Below, piece after piece: positions 1-7,722 of a DNA stretch of 64,000 nucleotides; position 1 is the first letter of the stretch; the number at the start of each line of letters is the position of its first letter. Under the pieces are notes generated by a model. That model worked only from the letters and a program-made list of their open reading frames with translations. It ran no database searches and was not told where the DNA came from. The translations under genes were made by a program, and so were the position numbers. Origin of the DNA: DASQFQ01 sp963730115 (GTDB lineage Bacteria; Actinomycetota; Thermoleophilia; Solirubrobacterales; Solirubrobacteraceae); NCBI GenBank assembly GCA_963730115.1, contig CAVSQM010000004.1:868001-932000 (forward strand), given 5' to 3'.

Positions 1-1162
1 CCGCCGCCGCGTTGTACGAGTACGTCGGGATCAGCAGCAGGTTGAGCGCGACGTTGAACACGAGCACGGCGCCGCTGATCCAGGGCAGCAGCCCTTGGCG
101 CCCCTGCGCGATCAGCAGCGTGGCCGACAGGTAGCCGACGCCGTACAACGCAGCTGCCCCCGCGAGCCACCGCATCGGCGTGGCGGCCGCCTCGAACCCG
201 TCGCCGTAGATCAGCCGCAGGATCGGCTCCGGGAACAGCGCGAACACCGCGCCGAGCGGCAGCAGCGCGGCGACGATCAGCTTCGTCCCCGTCTCGAACG
301 CCGAGCCGAGGCTCGGCGTCCCGTGCGGCGAGAGGCGCGCGAGCGTCGGCAGCAGCGCGGCGACGAACGCGTAGGAGATGAACAGCGTGCTCTCAAACAG
401 CCGGTAGGCGACGCCGTAGAGGCCGACCGCCGCGTTGCCCTTGATCAGCGACAACAGCACCGCGTCGACGCGGAACAGCACCGTGTGGACGATCAGCGTC
501 ACGCCCAGCGCCACCGACATGCCGAGCAGCGCCCGCGCGCTCGCCGCCGACACCCTGCGGCTGGCGCCGATCCTCATCCGCGCGAGCCGGCCGGCGGCGT
601 ACGCGAAGGCGAGCAGCGCGCCCCCGAGGTAGATCGCCGCCACGCCGACGACGTCCGCGCCCGCCAGCATCGCCCCGATCCCCGCCAGCGCCGTGACCCA
701 GCGCTGGATCACCAGGCTCGCCGCCACCGGGCGCAGGTCGTCGTGGGCCTGGAACGTCGCGTAGACCGACTTCGCGCCCAGCTCCACCACCGCCGCGGCG
801 GCGAGCAGCGCGACCGCCGCGCGCACCTCCGCGTCGTAGCCGCCGGCGAACGCGAACCCCACCGCGCCCAGCACCGCCACGAGGCCGAGGGCGGCGTTGA
901 CCGTGAGCGCGTCGGTCAGCAGCCGCGGCGCGGTCGTGCGGTCCCGCGCGACCGTGCGCGCGAGGATCTCGTCGGTGCCGAAGCTCGCCACCGTGGTCAG
1001 CACCAGGGCGAGCGAGAGCGCGAACGTGAAGGCGCCGAAGCCGTCCTGGCCGAGCTCGCGCGCCATCACCGCGTAGAAGGCGAGCGAGGCGAGCTTGCCG
1101 AGGATGTCGGCCGCCGCCTGCACGCCGGTGTTGCGGGCGATCACCCGCGCGATGCCGCTCAT
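1..1162 (-). CDS. Wzx/MOP-type polysaccharide flippase (3' end beyond window)
   Basis: Reading leftwards from the ATG at 1162 the frame stays open to the window edge (387 codons). The product has alternating hydrophobic segments, about ten membrane helices so far, and a typical MOP-superfamily opening: an amphipathic start (VIARNTGVQAAADILGKLA), then a first helix ending in REL-x-GQDGFGAF. Such proteins flip lipid-linked oligosaccharides across the cytoplasmic membrane. The ATG overlaps the stop of the upstream acyltransferase gene by 4 bases (ATGA), so the two are translationally coupled, and sugar-nucleotide genes follow on the other strand from 2210. The substrate cannot be read from sequence. 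The C-terminus is missing because of the window edge, not because of a break. Confidence 0.85.
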   Translation of the reverse strand, partial: MSGIARVIARNTGVQAAADILGKLASLAFYAVMARELGQDGFGAFTFALSLALVLTTVASFGTDEILARTVARDRTTAPRLLTDALTVNAALGLVAVLGAVGFAFAGGYDAEVRAAVALLAAAAVVELGAKSVYATFQAHDDLRPVAASLVIQRWVTALAGIGAMLAGADVVGVAAIYLGGALLAFAYAAGRLARMRIGASRRVSAASARALLGMSVALGVTLIVHTVLFRVDAVLLSLIKGNAAVGLYGVAYRLFESTLFISYAFVAALLPTLARLSPHGTPSLGSAFETGTKLIVAALLPLGAVFALFPEPILRLIYGDGFEAAATPMRWLAGAAALYGVGYLSATLLIAQGRQGLLPWISGAVLVFNVALNLLLIPTYSYNAAA

Positions 1163-2181
1163 CGCCGCAGCACCTGCCTGGCCACCGCGCGCGCCTGCGC
1201 GTCCGCGCGCCCGAGCCCGCCCGCCAGGCGGCCGCGCGGCGACGGGCTGACCGCGCGCGCATCGACGCGATCGTCGACCACCGCGCCGAGCTCGAGCTTG
1301 TACGGCTGCGCGCCGGGCCCGAGGTCCCAGCGGCGCCGCCCGTGCTCGACGGCGTCGCGGAGCGCGCTGAGCAGCAGCGCGATCCCGGGCGCCATCGGCA
1401 GCGCCTCGGGGGCGATGCCGAGGTTGTAGTACCAGGCCACGCCGCCGCGGTCGATCCCGACGTAGACGCCGAGGCGGCGCTCCTGCCGCACCAGCTCGAG
1501 GACGCGCAGCTCGGCCGACGGAGCCGAGCGCAGCGTCGCGAGCATGTGTGCGAGCCGCGGCTCGATCGCGGGATGGCGCTCGCCCTGCGCCTGCACCCGC
1601 GCGGTGTGCAGGCGCACGAAGTCGTCGAGCGCCGCGGCGACGTCGAGCGCCTCGCGGATCTCCGCGCCGTCACGGGCGACGCGGCGCAGGATCCGCCGGT
1701 AGCGCGAGCGGTCCGCCAGGTAGTCGTCGGCGCTCGCCGGCAACGTGAGCACCGGCGTCGCGAACGGCTGCGTCCGCGCGCGCGGCAGCTGCGAAGCGGC
1801 CACGGCCGCGATGCCCTCGGCGTCGAGCGTCGCCCAGCGCCGCGGATGCGAGCGCAGCCAGTCGCCGAGCGCCGCCCACGCGGCGGGCTCGTCGGCGGGC
1901 GCCGCGAGCAGCCCGCGCGTGGCCGTCACCGGCCGGCCCGCGAAGCTCGCCCGCCCGCGCGCGCCGAGCTCGAGCAGCCCGAGCGCGAGCGGCGCCTCGA
2001 CGCTCCCCGCCACCACCACCGCGAGCCGGCGCGGCGCGTAGGTCCGCACCCAGGCGTCGAGCCAGTCGAAGCACAGGAACGGCGCGGCGTCGGGCACCCG
2101 CCCCTCCAGCTCACGCCAGGCGGGCTCCCATGCCGGCAGCTCCGTGGGCGCGACTGCGATCAGCTCGACGTGGGCGCCCAT
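1159..2181 (-). CDS. CelD/BioF2-like GNAT acyltransferase
   Basis: 340 residues. The C-terminal half carries the GNAT fold of the BioF2-like/CelD family: a basic stretch around residue 150 (SRYRRILRRVARDG), the strand-turn GVYVGIDRGGVAWYYNLGI near 245 and the closing signature WDLGPGAQPYKLELG near 295. Family members acylate cell-envelope glycans or FemAB-like substrates in the cytoplasm; the substrate is unknown here. It begins divergently from the sugar nucleotidyltransferase at 2210 and overlaps the flippase by ATGA. The ATG has no Shine-Dalgarno site; a TAGTGT hexamer 9 bases upstream suggests a leaderless message. Confidence 0.8.
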   Translation of the reverse strand: MGAHVELIAVAPTELPAWEPAWRELEGRVPDAAPFLCFDWLDAWVRTYAPRRLAVVVAGSVEAPLALGLLELGARGRASFAGRPVTATRGLLAAPADEPAAWAALGDWLRSHPRRWATLDAEGIAAVAASQLPRARTQPFATPVLTLPASADDYLADRSRYRRILRRVARDGAEIREALDVAAALDDFVRLHTARVQAQGERHPAIEPRLAHMLATLRSAPSAELRVLELVRQERRLGVYVGIDRGGVAWYYNLGIAPEALPMAPGIALLLSALRDAVEHGRRRWDLGPGAQPYKLELGAVVDDRVDARAVSPSPRGRLAGGLGRADAQARAVARQVLRR

Positions 2182-2209
2182 CCAATGGGAACACTAGGAT
2201 CTCCCGCCC
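2182..2209. promoter_or_regulatory. 28-bp bidirectional promoter with overlapping -10 hexamers
   Basis: Between two divergent starts lie TAGTGT on the minus strand (2196-2191, 9 bases before ATG 2181) and TAGGAT on the plus strand (2195-2200, 9 bases before GTG 2210). Neither gene has a ribosome binding site, so both are probably leaderless and compete for the same DNA. No convincing -35 is visible. Confidence 0.5.
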
Positions 2210-2929
2210 GTGCCGGTCGATCGCGCAGTCATCCTGGCGGGAGGCCGGGGCTCCCGGCTGCTCCCATACACCACCGTGCTCCCGAAGCCGCTGCTGCCGG
2301 TGGGCGACCACGCGATCCTCGACATCGTCGTCCGCCAGCTCGCGGCCTGCGGCATCCCCGCGCTGACGATCGCCACCGGCTACCTCGCCCACCTCGTGCG
2401 CGCGGTGTTCGGCGACGGCGCCGACTACGGCGTCAGCATCGACTACCACGAGGAGCCCGAGCCGCTCGGCACCGCCGGCCCGCTCGCCGCCATCGACGGG
2501 CTCGACAAGACCTTCCTCGCCCTGAACGGCGACGTGCTGACGACGCTCGACCCGCGCGAGCTGGTCGCCGCCCACACGCGCGCCGGCAACGCGATGACGA
2601 TCGCCGGCAGCACGCGCGTCGTGCGCGCCGACTACGGCGTGATGCGGCTCGACGGCGACCACCGCGTCGAGGGCTACGACGAGAAGCCGGAGACGCGCGT
2701 GGTGGTGAGCATGGGCGTCTACGTGCTCGAGCCCGCGGCGCTTGCGTATATCCCGGTCGTGGACCACTTCGACATCCCGGACCTCGTGCACGCGCTGGTC
2801 GAGGCCGGCGAGCCGGTCGGCGCGCACGTGCACGACGGCTATTGGCGCGACATCGGGCGCCACGACGACTACGAGGAGGCGCAGGCCGAGATCGAGGACA
2901 TGCTCCCCAAGCTGCTGCCCGCGTCATGA
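2210..2929 (+). CDS. Sugar-1-phosphate nucleotidyltransferase
   Basis: 239 residues starting at GTG. The N-terminus has the signature of the NTP_transferase family (RmlA/GlmU/ManC-type): AVILAGGRGSRLLPYTTVLPK, residues 6-26, with the catalytic GGRGSRL loop and following PKPLLPV. Metal and sugar contacts follow as LNGDVLTTL (near 106) and GAHVHDGYWRDIGRHDDY at the C-terminus, a normal ending for single-domain family members. The enzyme would form an NDP-sugar for the surface glycan made by this cluster. Its stop overlaps the next ATG by 4 bases, so it is coupled to the epimerase. The exact sugar or nucleotide cannot be told. Confidence 0.88.
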   Translation: MPVDRAVILAGGRGSRLLPYTTVLPKPLLPVGDHAILDIVVRQLAACGIPALTIATGYLAHLVRAVFGDGADYGVSIDYHEEPEPLGTAGPLAAIDGLDKTFLALNGDVLTTLDPRELVAAHTRAGNAMTIAGSTRVVRADYGVMRLDGDHRVEGYDEKPETRVVVSMGVYVLEPAALAYIPVVDHFDIPDLVHALVEAGEPVGAHVHDGYWRDIGRHDDYEEAQAEIEDMLPKLLPAS

Positions 2930-3891
2930 GGGTCGTGGTCACCGGCGGCGCCGGCTATATCGGCTCGCTGCTGGTCGGGCGGCTGCTGGCCGGCGGGCAC
3001 GAGGTGACCGCGCTCGACGTGCTGCTGCACGGTCAGCGCAAGGTCGCCGACGGCCTGGGGCGCGCCGGCGCGCGGCTCGTCGAGGGCGACGTCGGCGACC
3101 AGGCCGCCCGCGCCGCCGCGCTCGAGGGTGCCGAGGCGCTCGTGCACCTCGCCGCGATCGTCGGCGACCCCGCCTGCGCCCAGAACCCCGAGCGCTCCCA
3201 GGCCGTCAACGTCGACGCCAGCCGCGCCCTGTTCACCGACGCCACCCAACGCGGCATCGAACGCCTCATCTTCGCCTCCACCTGCTCGAACTACGGGCGC
3301 ATGACCGACCCCACCGTCGCACTCGATGAAACCGCCCCCTTAGCGCCCGTCTCCCTCTACGCCAGCCAGAAAGTCGAGATCGAACGCGAACTCCTCGCCG
3401 GCGGGACCGCCACCTGCCTGCGCTTCGCCACCGTCTACGGGCTCAGCCCGCGCATGCGCTTCGACCTCACCGTCAACGAATTCACCCGCGACCTCTGGGC
3501 CCGCCGCCCCCTCGAGGTCTACGGCGCCCAGTTCTGGCGCCCCTACGTCCACGTCGCCGACGCCGGCCGCGCCATCGAGCTCGTCCTCACCCAACCCCCC
3601 GAGCGCGTCGCCGGACACGTCTTCAACATCGGCGAGACCGCCGAGAACTACCGCAAAGCCGACCTCGTCGAACTCATCACCGCCCACCTCGGACACGGCC
3701 ACGTCCACTACGTCGAACGCAACGAAGACCCCCGCGACTACCGCGTCAACTTCGACCGCGCACGCGAGCAGCTCGGCTTCCAACCCACCCTCCGCGTCCC
3801 CGACGGCATCACCGAAATCACCGACGCACTCCAACACGGACACTTCCCCGACCCCTTCGCGCCCGCCTACTCCAACCTCGCGCCCGCGTGA
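2926..3891 (+). CDS. NAD-dependent sugar epimerase/dehydratase (extended SDR)
   Basis: 321 residues. Rossmann motif VTGGAGYIGSLL at residues 4-15 and catalytic dyad YASQK near 146, preceded by the STCSNYG strand. It would modify an NDP-sugar (epimerisation, dehydration or reduction). It overlaps the nucleotidyltransferase by ATGA and the aminotransferase by GTGA, so the three form one operon. Odd feature: from about 3190 to 3850 codon choice changes. CTG/GTG/CGG-rich usage gives way to CTC/GTC/CCC with GAA, CAA, GGA, AAA and one TTA leucine codon (3340-3342), and reverts in the next gene. This suggests a recombined 3' portion. Confidence 0.87.
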   Translation: MRVVVTGGAGYIGSLLVGRLLAGGHEVTALDVLLHGQRKVADGLGRAGARLVEGDVGDQAARAAALEGAEALVHLAAIVGDPACAQNPERSQAVNVDASRALFTDATQRGIERLIFASTCSNYGRMTDPTVALDETAPLAPVSLYASQKVEIERELLAGGTATCLRFATVYGLSPRMRFDLTVNEFTRDLWARRPLEVYGAQFWRPYVHVADAGRAIELVLTQPPERVAGHVFNIGETAENYRKADLVELITAHLGHGHVHYVERNEDPRDYRVNFDRAREQLGFQPTLRVPDGITEITDALQHGHFPDPFAPAYSNLAPA

Positions 3892-5018
3892 GCCTGCGCG
3901 TCCCGCTCTTCGACCTCGAGCTCAGCGACGCCGATCGCGCCGCCGTCGACGAGGCGCTGCGCTCGGGCTGGCTGACGATGGGCCCGCGCACCGACGCCTT
4001 CGAGCGCGAGTTCGCCGATCACCTCGGCGTCCCCCACGCGATCGCGCTCTCCAGCGGCACGGCGGCGCTGCACCTCGCGATGTTGGCGGCCGGCGTCGGG
4101 CCGGGCGACGAGGTCGTGGTGCCGGCGATCACGTTCGTCGCCACCGCGGCGGCCGCCCGCTACTGCGGCGCCGAGCCGGTGCTCGCCGACATCCTCGGCC
4201 CTCACGACCTCGGCATCGATCCCGCCGACGTCGAGCGCTGCCTGACCGAGCGCACGAAGGCGGTCTGCGTCGTGCACTACGGCGGCTACACCGCGGCCGC
4301 CGAGACGCTCAAGGCGCTGTGCGACGAGCGCGGCATCGCGCTGGTCGAGGACGCGGCCCACACCCCCAGCGCGACCACCGCGAGCGGCGCCCGCGCCGGG
4401 GCGATCGGGCTCGCCGGCTGCTTCTCGTTCTTCTCCAACAAGGTGCTGTCGTGCGGCGAGGGCGGGCTGCTCGCCACGCACGACGACGCCGTCGCGGAGC
4501 ACGTGCGGCTGCGGCGCTCGCACGCGATGACCTCCGGCACCTGGGACCGCCACCGCGGCCACGCACCCGGCTACGACGTCGTCGCGCTCGGCTTCAACTA
4601 CCGCCTCGACGAGCCGCGAGCCGCGCTGCTCTCCGCGCGCCTCCGGGGCCTCGAGGCCGACATCGAGCAGCGGCGGGCGCTCGTGCGCCGCTACCGCGAG
4701 CGGCTCGCCGGCCTCGACGGGGTCAGCGTCCCCTACGACGACGACGAGGTCGGGCGCAGCTCCTGCTACGTGATGCCGGTGATGCTCGACGACCCCGCGC
4801 CGCGCGAGGCGATCCGCGCGCGCATGCTCGAGGAGCACGGCGTGCAGACGAGCGTGCTCTATCCCGCCATCCACGAGTTCACCGCTTACCAAGGCACCCG
4901 CCCGCTGCCGCGCGCCGAGCACGCGGCGCGCGCCCAGCTGACGCTGCCGCTCTACCCCCACCTCGGGGAAGAGCGGCAGGACGTCGTGCTCGAGGCGCTC
5001 AGCAGCTCGCTCGCCTGA
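3888..5018 (+). CDS. DegT/DnrJ/EryC1/StrS sugar aminotransferase
   Basis: 376 residues, GTG start overlapping the epimerase stop (GTGA). PLP-binding features of the family are present: ALSSGTAALHLAMLAAGVGPG around residues 50-70, DEVVVPAITFVATAAAARYCG, the VEDAAHTP loop, and FSFFSNKVLSCGEGGL, where the lysine forms the Schiff base. The enzyme transaminates a keto-NDP-sugar, presumably the product of the upstream genes, giving an amino sugar for a surface glycan. The length is normal and the C-terminal LPLYPHL segment is typical. Confidence 0.9.
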   Translation: MSLRVPLFDLELSDADRAAVDEALRSGWLTMGPRTDAFEREFADHLGVPHAIALSSGTAALHLAMLAAGVGPGDEVVVPAITFVATAAAARYCGAEPVLADILGPHDLGIDPADVERCLTERTKAVCVVHYGGYTAAAETLKALCDERGIALVEDAAHTPSATTASGARAGAIGLAGCFSFFSNKVLSCGEGGLLATHDDAVAEHVRLRRSHAMTSGTWDRHRGHAPGYDVVALGFNYRLDEPRAALLSARLRGLEADIEQRRALVRRYRERLAGLDGVSVPYDDDEVGRSSCYVMPVMLDDPAPREAIRARMLEEHGVQTSVLYPAIHEFTAYQGTRPLPRAEHAARAQLTLPLYPHLGEERQDVVLEALSSSLA

Positions 5019-5050
5019 GCACCTCGATCGAACCCTCGCCGGCCGCCCGA

Positions 5051-5076
5051 CGTATGGCTCCTCGTCCAGTCATACG
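5051..5076. repeat. Inverted repeat CGTATG-N14-CATACG upstream of CHRD gene
   Basis: Perfect 6-base arms at 5051-5056 and 5071-5076 lie just before a strong Shine-Dalgarno run GGAGGAGGG (5080-5088) and GTG 5098. It could be an operator or a 5' UTR hairpin for the CHRD gene; the arms are short, so chance is possible. Confidence 0.35.
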
Positions 5077-5097
5077 ACCGGAGGAGGGCAGGTTGCC

Positions 5098-5658
5098 GTG
5101 AGACGACGCCGACTGCAGTTGGCCGCCGTGGTGGCAGTTCTGGGAGTTATGGGGGTGGTCGCCGCAGCGGTCGCGGGCGACGGCAACCGCAACCTCCGCG
5201 AGCACCTCACCGGCTACGAGGAGGTGGCCGCCGCGCCGAACCCTTCGACCATCTCGACGAGCGGGACCGGCGACTTCAAGGCCAGGGTGCGCCACGACCG
5301 GATCGAGTACACGCTCAGCTACGGCGCGCTCGAGGGCGACGTGCTCCAGGCACACATCCACCTGGGTGCGCGCGCGATCGCCGGCGGGGTCAGCGCCTTC
5401 CTGTGCAGCAACCTCGGGAACGGCCCCGCGGGTACGCCGGCCTGTCCCGGCACGCGTGACGGCACGGTCGCGGGCACGATCGACCCGACCGACGTGGTCG
5501 GACCGTCAGGCCAGGGCATCGCGCCCGGCGAGTACGCCGAGCTGCTGCGGGCGATCCGCGCCGGCGCGACGTACGCCAATGTGCACACGTCGAAGTACCA
5601 GGCCGGGGAGATCCGCGCCCAGCTGAACGACGACGACGACCGCCACGGCGACCACTAG
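5098..5658 (+). CDS. Secreted CHRD-domain protein
   Basis: 186 residues with an N-terminal signal peptide (RRRR then a hydrophobic stretch to about residue 27, AVAGDGN). The rest is one CHRD domain: LTGYEEVAAAP opening, LQAHIHLGARAIAGGVSAFLC, and the closing ANVHTSKYQAGEIRAQL. CHRD domains occur in extracellular bacterial proteins of unclear function, first defined in chordin. The Asp/His-rich tail DDDDRHGDH could bind metal. This gene has a strong Shine-Dalgarno (GGAGGAGGG, 9 bases before GTG), unlike many neighbours. It ends 7 bases from the convergent gene at 5666. Confidence 0.85.
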   Translation: MRRRRLQLAAVVAVLGVMGVVAAAVAGDGNRNLREHLTGYEEVAAAPNPSTISTSGTGDFKARVRHDRIEYTLSYGALEGDVLQAHIHLGARAIAGGVSAFLCSNLGNGPAGTPACPGTRDGTVAGTIDPTDVVGPSGQGIAPGEYAELLRAIRAGATYANVHTSKYQAGEIRAQLNDDDDRHGDH

Positions 5659-5665
5659 CCGCGGC

Positions 5666-6391
5666 TCAGAACTTCCACACCGGGCCGGGGAAGATCACCT
5701 GGCCCGGTGAGCGCTGGAAGTCCGGGGAGCGACCCCAGTCCGGCGTGCGCGTCGCGGGCGGCGCCGGCGGGACCTCGAACTTCTTGCCCTTCGCCGACTT
5801 CAGGATCCCCTTCAGCGTCGCCTTCGCCGCCCCCTTGATCTGCGCGTCCCACGGCAGGGCGTCGATGATCTTGTCCGCGATCGTCTCGTCGATGTCCTCG
5901 AGCGCGCCGATCGCCTTGTCGCGCGCCCAGTCCGGGAGCGCCTTCAGCACCGGGTCCTTCTGGAGCGCATCCTTGAGCCAGCTGCGCTGCGGCGTGAGGT
6001 CCGGCCCCGGCTTGGGCTTGATGAGGTCGGCCCGCACCGGCCCGGGCTTGACGCGGATCGAGGTGCCGGGCACGTAGTCGAAGTCGATCGGGGCGTCGTC
6101 GCTGAACTCGTACTTCGGCTCCGGCATCGGCCGGTGCGCGAGCGACGAGTCGCCGTAGATCTGCTCGTGCATGTCGGCGGTGCTGCCGGCGGAGAAGCTG
6201 TCGCGCGCGATCAGGGCCTGCGTGGCGCGGTTGCCGAGCCCCTGGCCGGCGAGCGCGCGGGCCAGCGCGCGCGGGTTGGAGGAGGCGAGGGCGCCACGCG
6301 CGCGGTTGCCCGGTCCCGCCGGCGCGCTGGTCGTCTCGGCGCTCGGCGCCGGTCCTTCGGAGTCTGGCCCGTGCTGCGGCTCGCGGAGCAC
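5666..6391 (-). CDS. Small protein with repeated GNRA motif, eCIS-associated type
   Basis: 241 residues from GTG 6391, chosen because GGGTAAGG lies about 8 bases upstream. The disordered Pro/Ala-rich N-terminus carries two copies of a GNRA-x-x-ALA/ALIAR motif (near residues 28-36 and 53-63, the second ending GNRATQALIARDSF). This resembles the short leader seen in proteins and toxins linked to extracellular contractile injection systems and DUF4157 proteins (LQ-x-x-GNRAV-x-x-LLAR). The middle contains a proline-rich KPGP repeat; the C-terminal 100 residues are predicted helical (WLKDALQKDPVLKALPDWARDK, IADKIIDALPWDAQIKGAAKATL), then Pro-rich. No transport or toxin domain is recognisable. It sits 17 bases after the acyl-CoA dehydrogenase gene. 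The function is unknown. Confidence 0.65.
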   Translation of the reverse strand: MLREPQHGPDSEGPAPSAETTSAPAGPGNRARGALASSNPRALARALAGQGLGNRATQALIARDSFSAGSTADMHEQIYGDSSLAHRPMPEPKYEFSDDAPIDFDYVPGTSIRVKPGPVRADLIKPKPGPDLTPQRSWLKDALQKDPVLKALPDWARDKAIGALEDIDETIADKIIDALPWDAQIKGAAKATLKGILKSAKGKKFEVPPAPPATRTPDWGRSPDFQRSPGQVIFPGPVWKF

Positions 6392-6408
6392 GCGCGCGAC
6401 CTTACCCG

Positions 6409-7662
6409 CTAGGGAATCTGCTCGCCAGAGATGGCGCGCGCGATGACCAGCCGCTGGATCTCCGACGTGCCCTCGAAGATCGTGTAGATCTTCGCGTCGC
6501 GGTGCCAGCGCTCGACCGGGTACTCGCGCGTGTAGCCGACACCGCCGAGGATCTGGATCGCGCGCTCGGTCGCCCACACCGCGACCTCGCCGGCCTTGAG
6601 CTTGCTCATCGAGCCCTCGGCGGCCGTGAACGGCTTGCCGGCGCGGCCCATCCACGAGGCGCGCCACACGAGCAGCCGCGCCGCGTCGATCTCCATCTTC
6701 ATGTCCGCCAGCGCGAACGCGATCGCCTGGTTGTGGATGATCTTGCGCCCGAACTGCGAGCGCTCCTTGGCGTAGTCGAGTGAGTACTCGTAGGCCGCGC
6801 GGGCGATCCCGATCGCCTGCGCCCCGACGGTCGGCCGTGACGCCTCGAACGTCTGCATCGCCGCCTGGCGCTTGCCCGAGCGGCCCTCGCGGGCCCGCGC
6901 GAGCCGCTCGTCGAGCTTCTCCTTGCCGCCCAGCAGGCACGAGCCCGGGATGCGGCAGTCGTCGAGGAAGACGTCGGCGGTGTGCGAGGCGCGCAGGCCG
7001 TGCTTCTTGACCTTCGTCCCCATCTCGAGCCCGCCGGCGCCGGGCGGGATGACGAACGCGGCCTGGCCGCGCGAGCCGAGCGCGCGGTCGACGCTCGCCA
7101 CCACGACGTGGACGTTGGCGATGCCGCCGTTGGTCGCCCACGCCTTCTGGCCGTTGAGCACCCACTCGTCCTTCGCCTCGTCGTAGACCGCGCGCGTGCG
7201 CAGCGACGAGACGTCCGACCCGGCGTCGGGCTCGGAGACGCAGAACGCGCCGACCTTCGGGTCCTCGGCGGTGCCGAAGCACTGCGGGATCCACTCGCCC
7301 ATCTGCTCCGGCGTGCCGCTCGCGAAGATGCCGGCCGCCGCGAGCGAGGTGCCCATGATCGCCATGCCGATGCCCGCGTCGCCCCAGAACAGCTCCTCGT
7401 TGACGATGGGGAGCGTCAGCCCGGACGGGTCGGCGTAGAACTGGGCCAGCGCCTCGAAGCCGTAGAGGCCGATCTTGGCCGCCTCGCCGATGATCGGCCA
7501 CGGCGTCTCCTCCTTCTCGTCCCACTCCGCGGCGGCAGGGCGCACGACGTCGGCCGCGAAGCCGTGGACCCAGTCGCGGATGTCGCGCTGGTCCTCGGAG
7601 AGCTCGAGGTTGAACGGGGCGGGCTCGTCGGGGACGGGCAGCTCGATCGGTTCGACGCTCAT
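6409..7662 (-). CDS. Acyl-CoA dehydrogenase
   Basis: 417 residues from ATG 7662. All family landmarks are present: N-terminal helical domain, FAD-contact FCVSEPDAGSDVSSL (about 150-164), WVLNGQKAWATNGG, and the C-terminal GGVGYTREYPVERWHRDAKI followed by IFEGTSEIQR, whose glutamate is the catalytic base. It oxidises acyl-CoA to enoyl-CoA using FAD and ETF. The exact chain length is unclear. The longer open frame upstream to 8016 runs antisense through the GH15 gene and is not real. A TAGATT hexamer 8 bases before the ATG (7671-7676) and lack of a Shine-Dalgarno site point to a leaderless message. Confidence 0.9.
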   Translation of the reverse strand: MSVEPIELPVPDEPAPFNLELSEDQRDIRDWVHGFAADVVRPAAAEWDEKEETPWPIIGEAAKIGLYGFEALAQFYADPSGLTLPIVNEELFWGDAGIGMAIMGTSLAAAGIFASGTPEQMGEWIPQCFGTAEDPKVGAFCVSEPDAGSDVSSLRTRAVYDEAKDEWVLNGQKAWATNGGIANVHVVVASVDRALGSRGQAAFVIPPGAGGLEMGTKVKKHGLRASHTADVFLDDCRIPGSCLLGGKEKLDERLARAREGRSGKRQAAMQTFEASRPTVGAQAIGIARAAYEYSLDYAKERSQFGRKIIHNQAIAFALADMKMEIDAARLLVWRASWMGRAGKPFTAAEGSMSKLKAGEVAVWATERAIQILGGVGYTREYPVERWHRDAKIYTIFEGTSEIQRLVIARAISGEQIP

Positions 7663-7670
7663 GGTCCGGG

Positions 7671-7676
7671 AATCTA
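7671..7676 (-). promoter_or_regulatory. Leaderless -10 hexamer TAGATT for acyl-CoA dehydrogenase
   Basis: TAGATT on the minus strand ends 8 bases before ATG 7662, so transcription would begin at or next to the start codon. No clear -35 is visible. Confidence 0.4.
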
Positions 7677-7722
7677 GAGCAACCTCTGTTTCCTGGACCT
7701 GGCTCCGGGTACGCATCACGGT

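Noticed and set aside
95..1429. Long Arg-rich plus-strand frame over the flippase and acyltransferase genes
   Set aside because: Low-complexity Arg/His/Glu composition is the usual shadow of a GC-rich gene on the other strand; the minus strand encodes a clear flippase.
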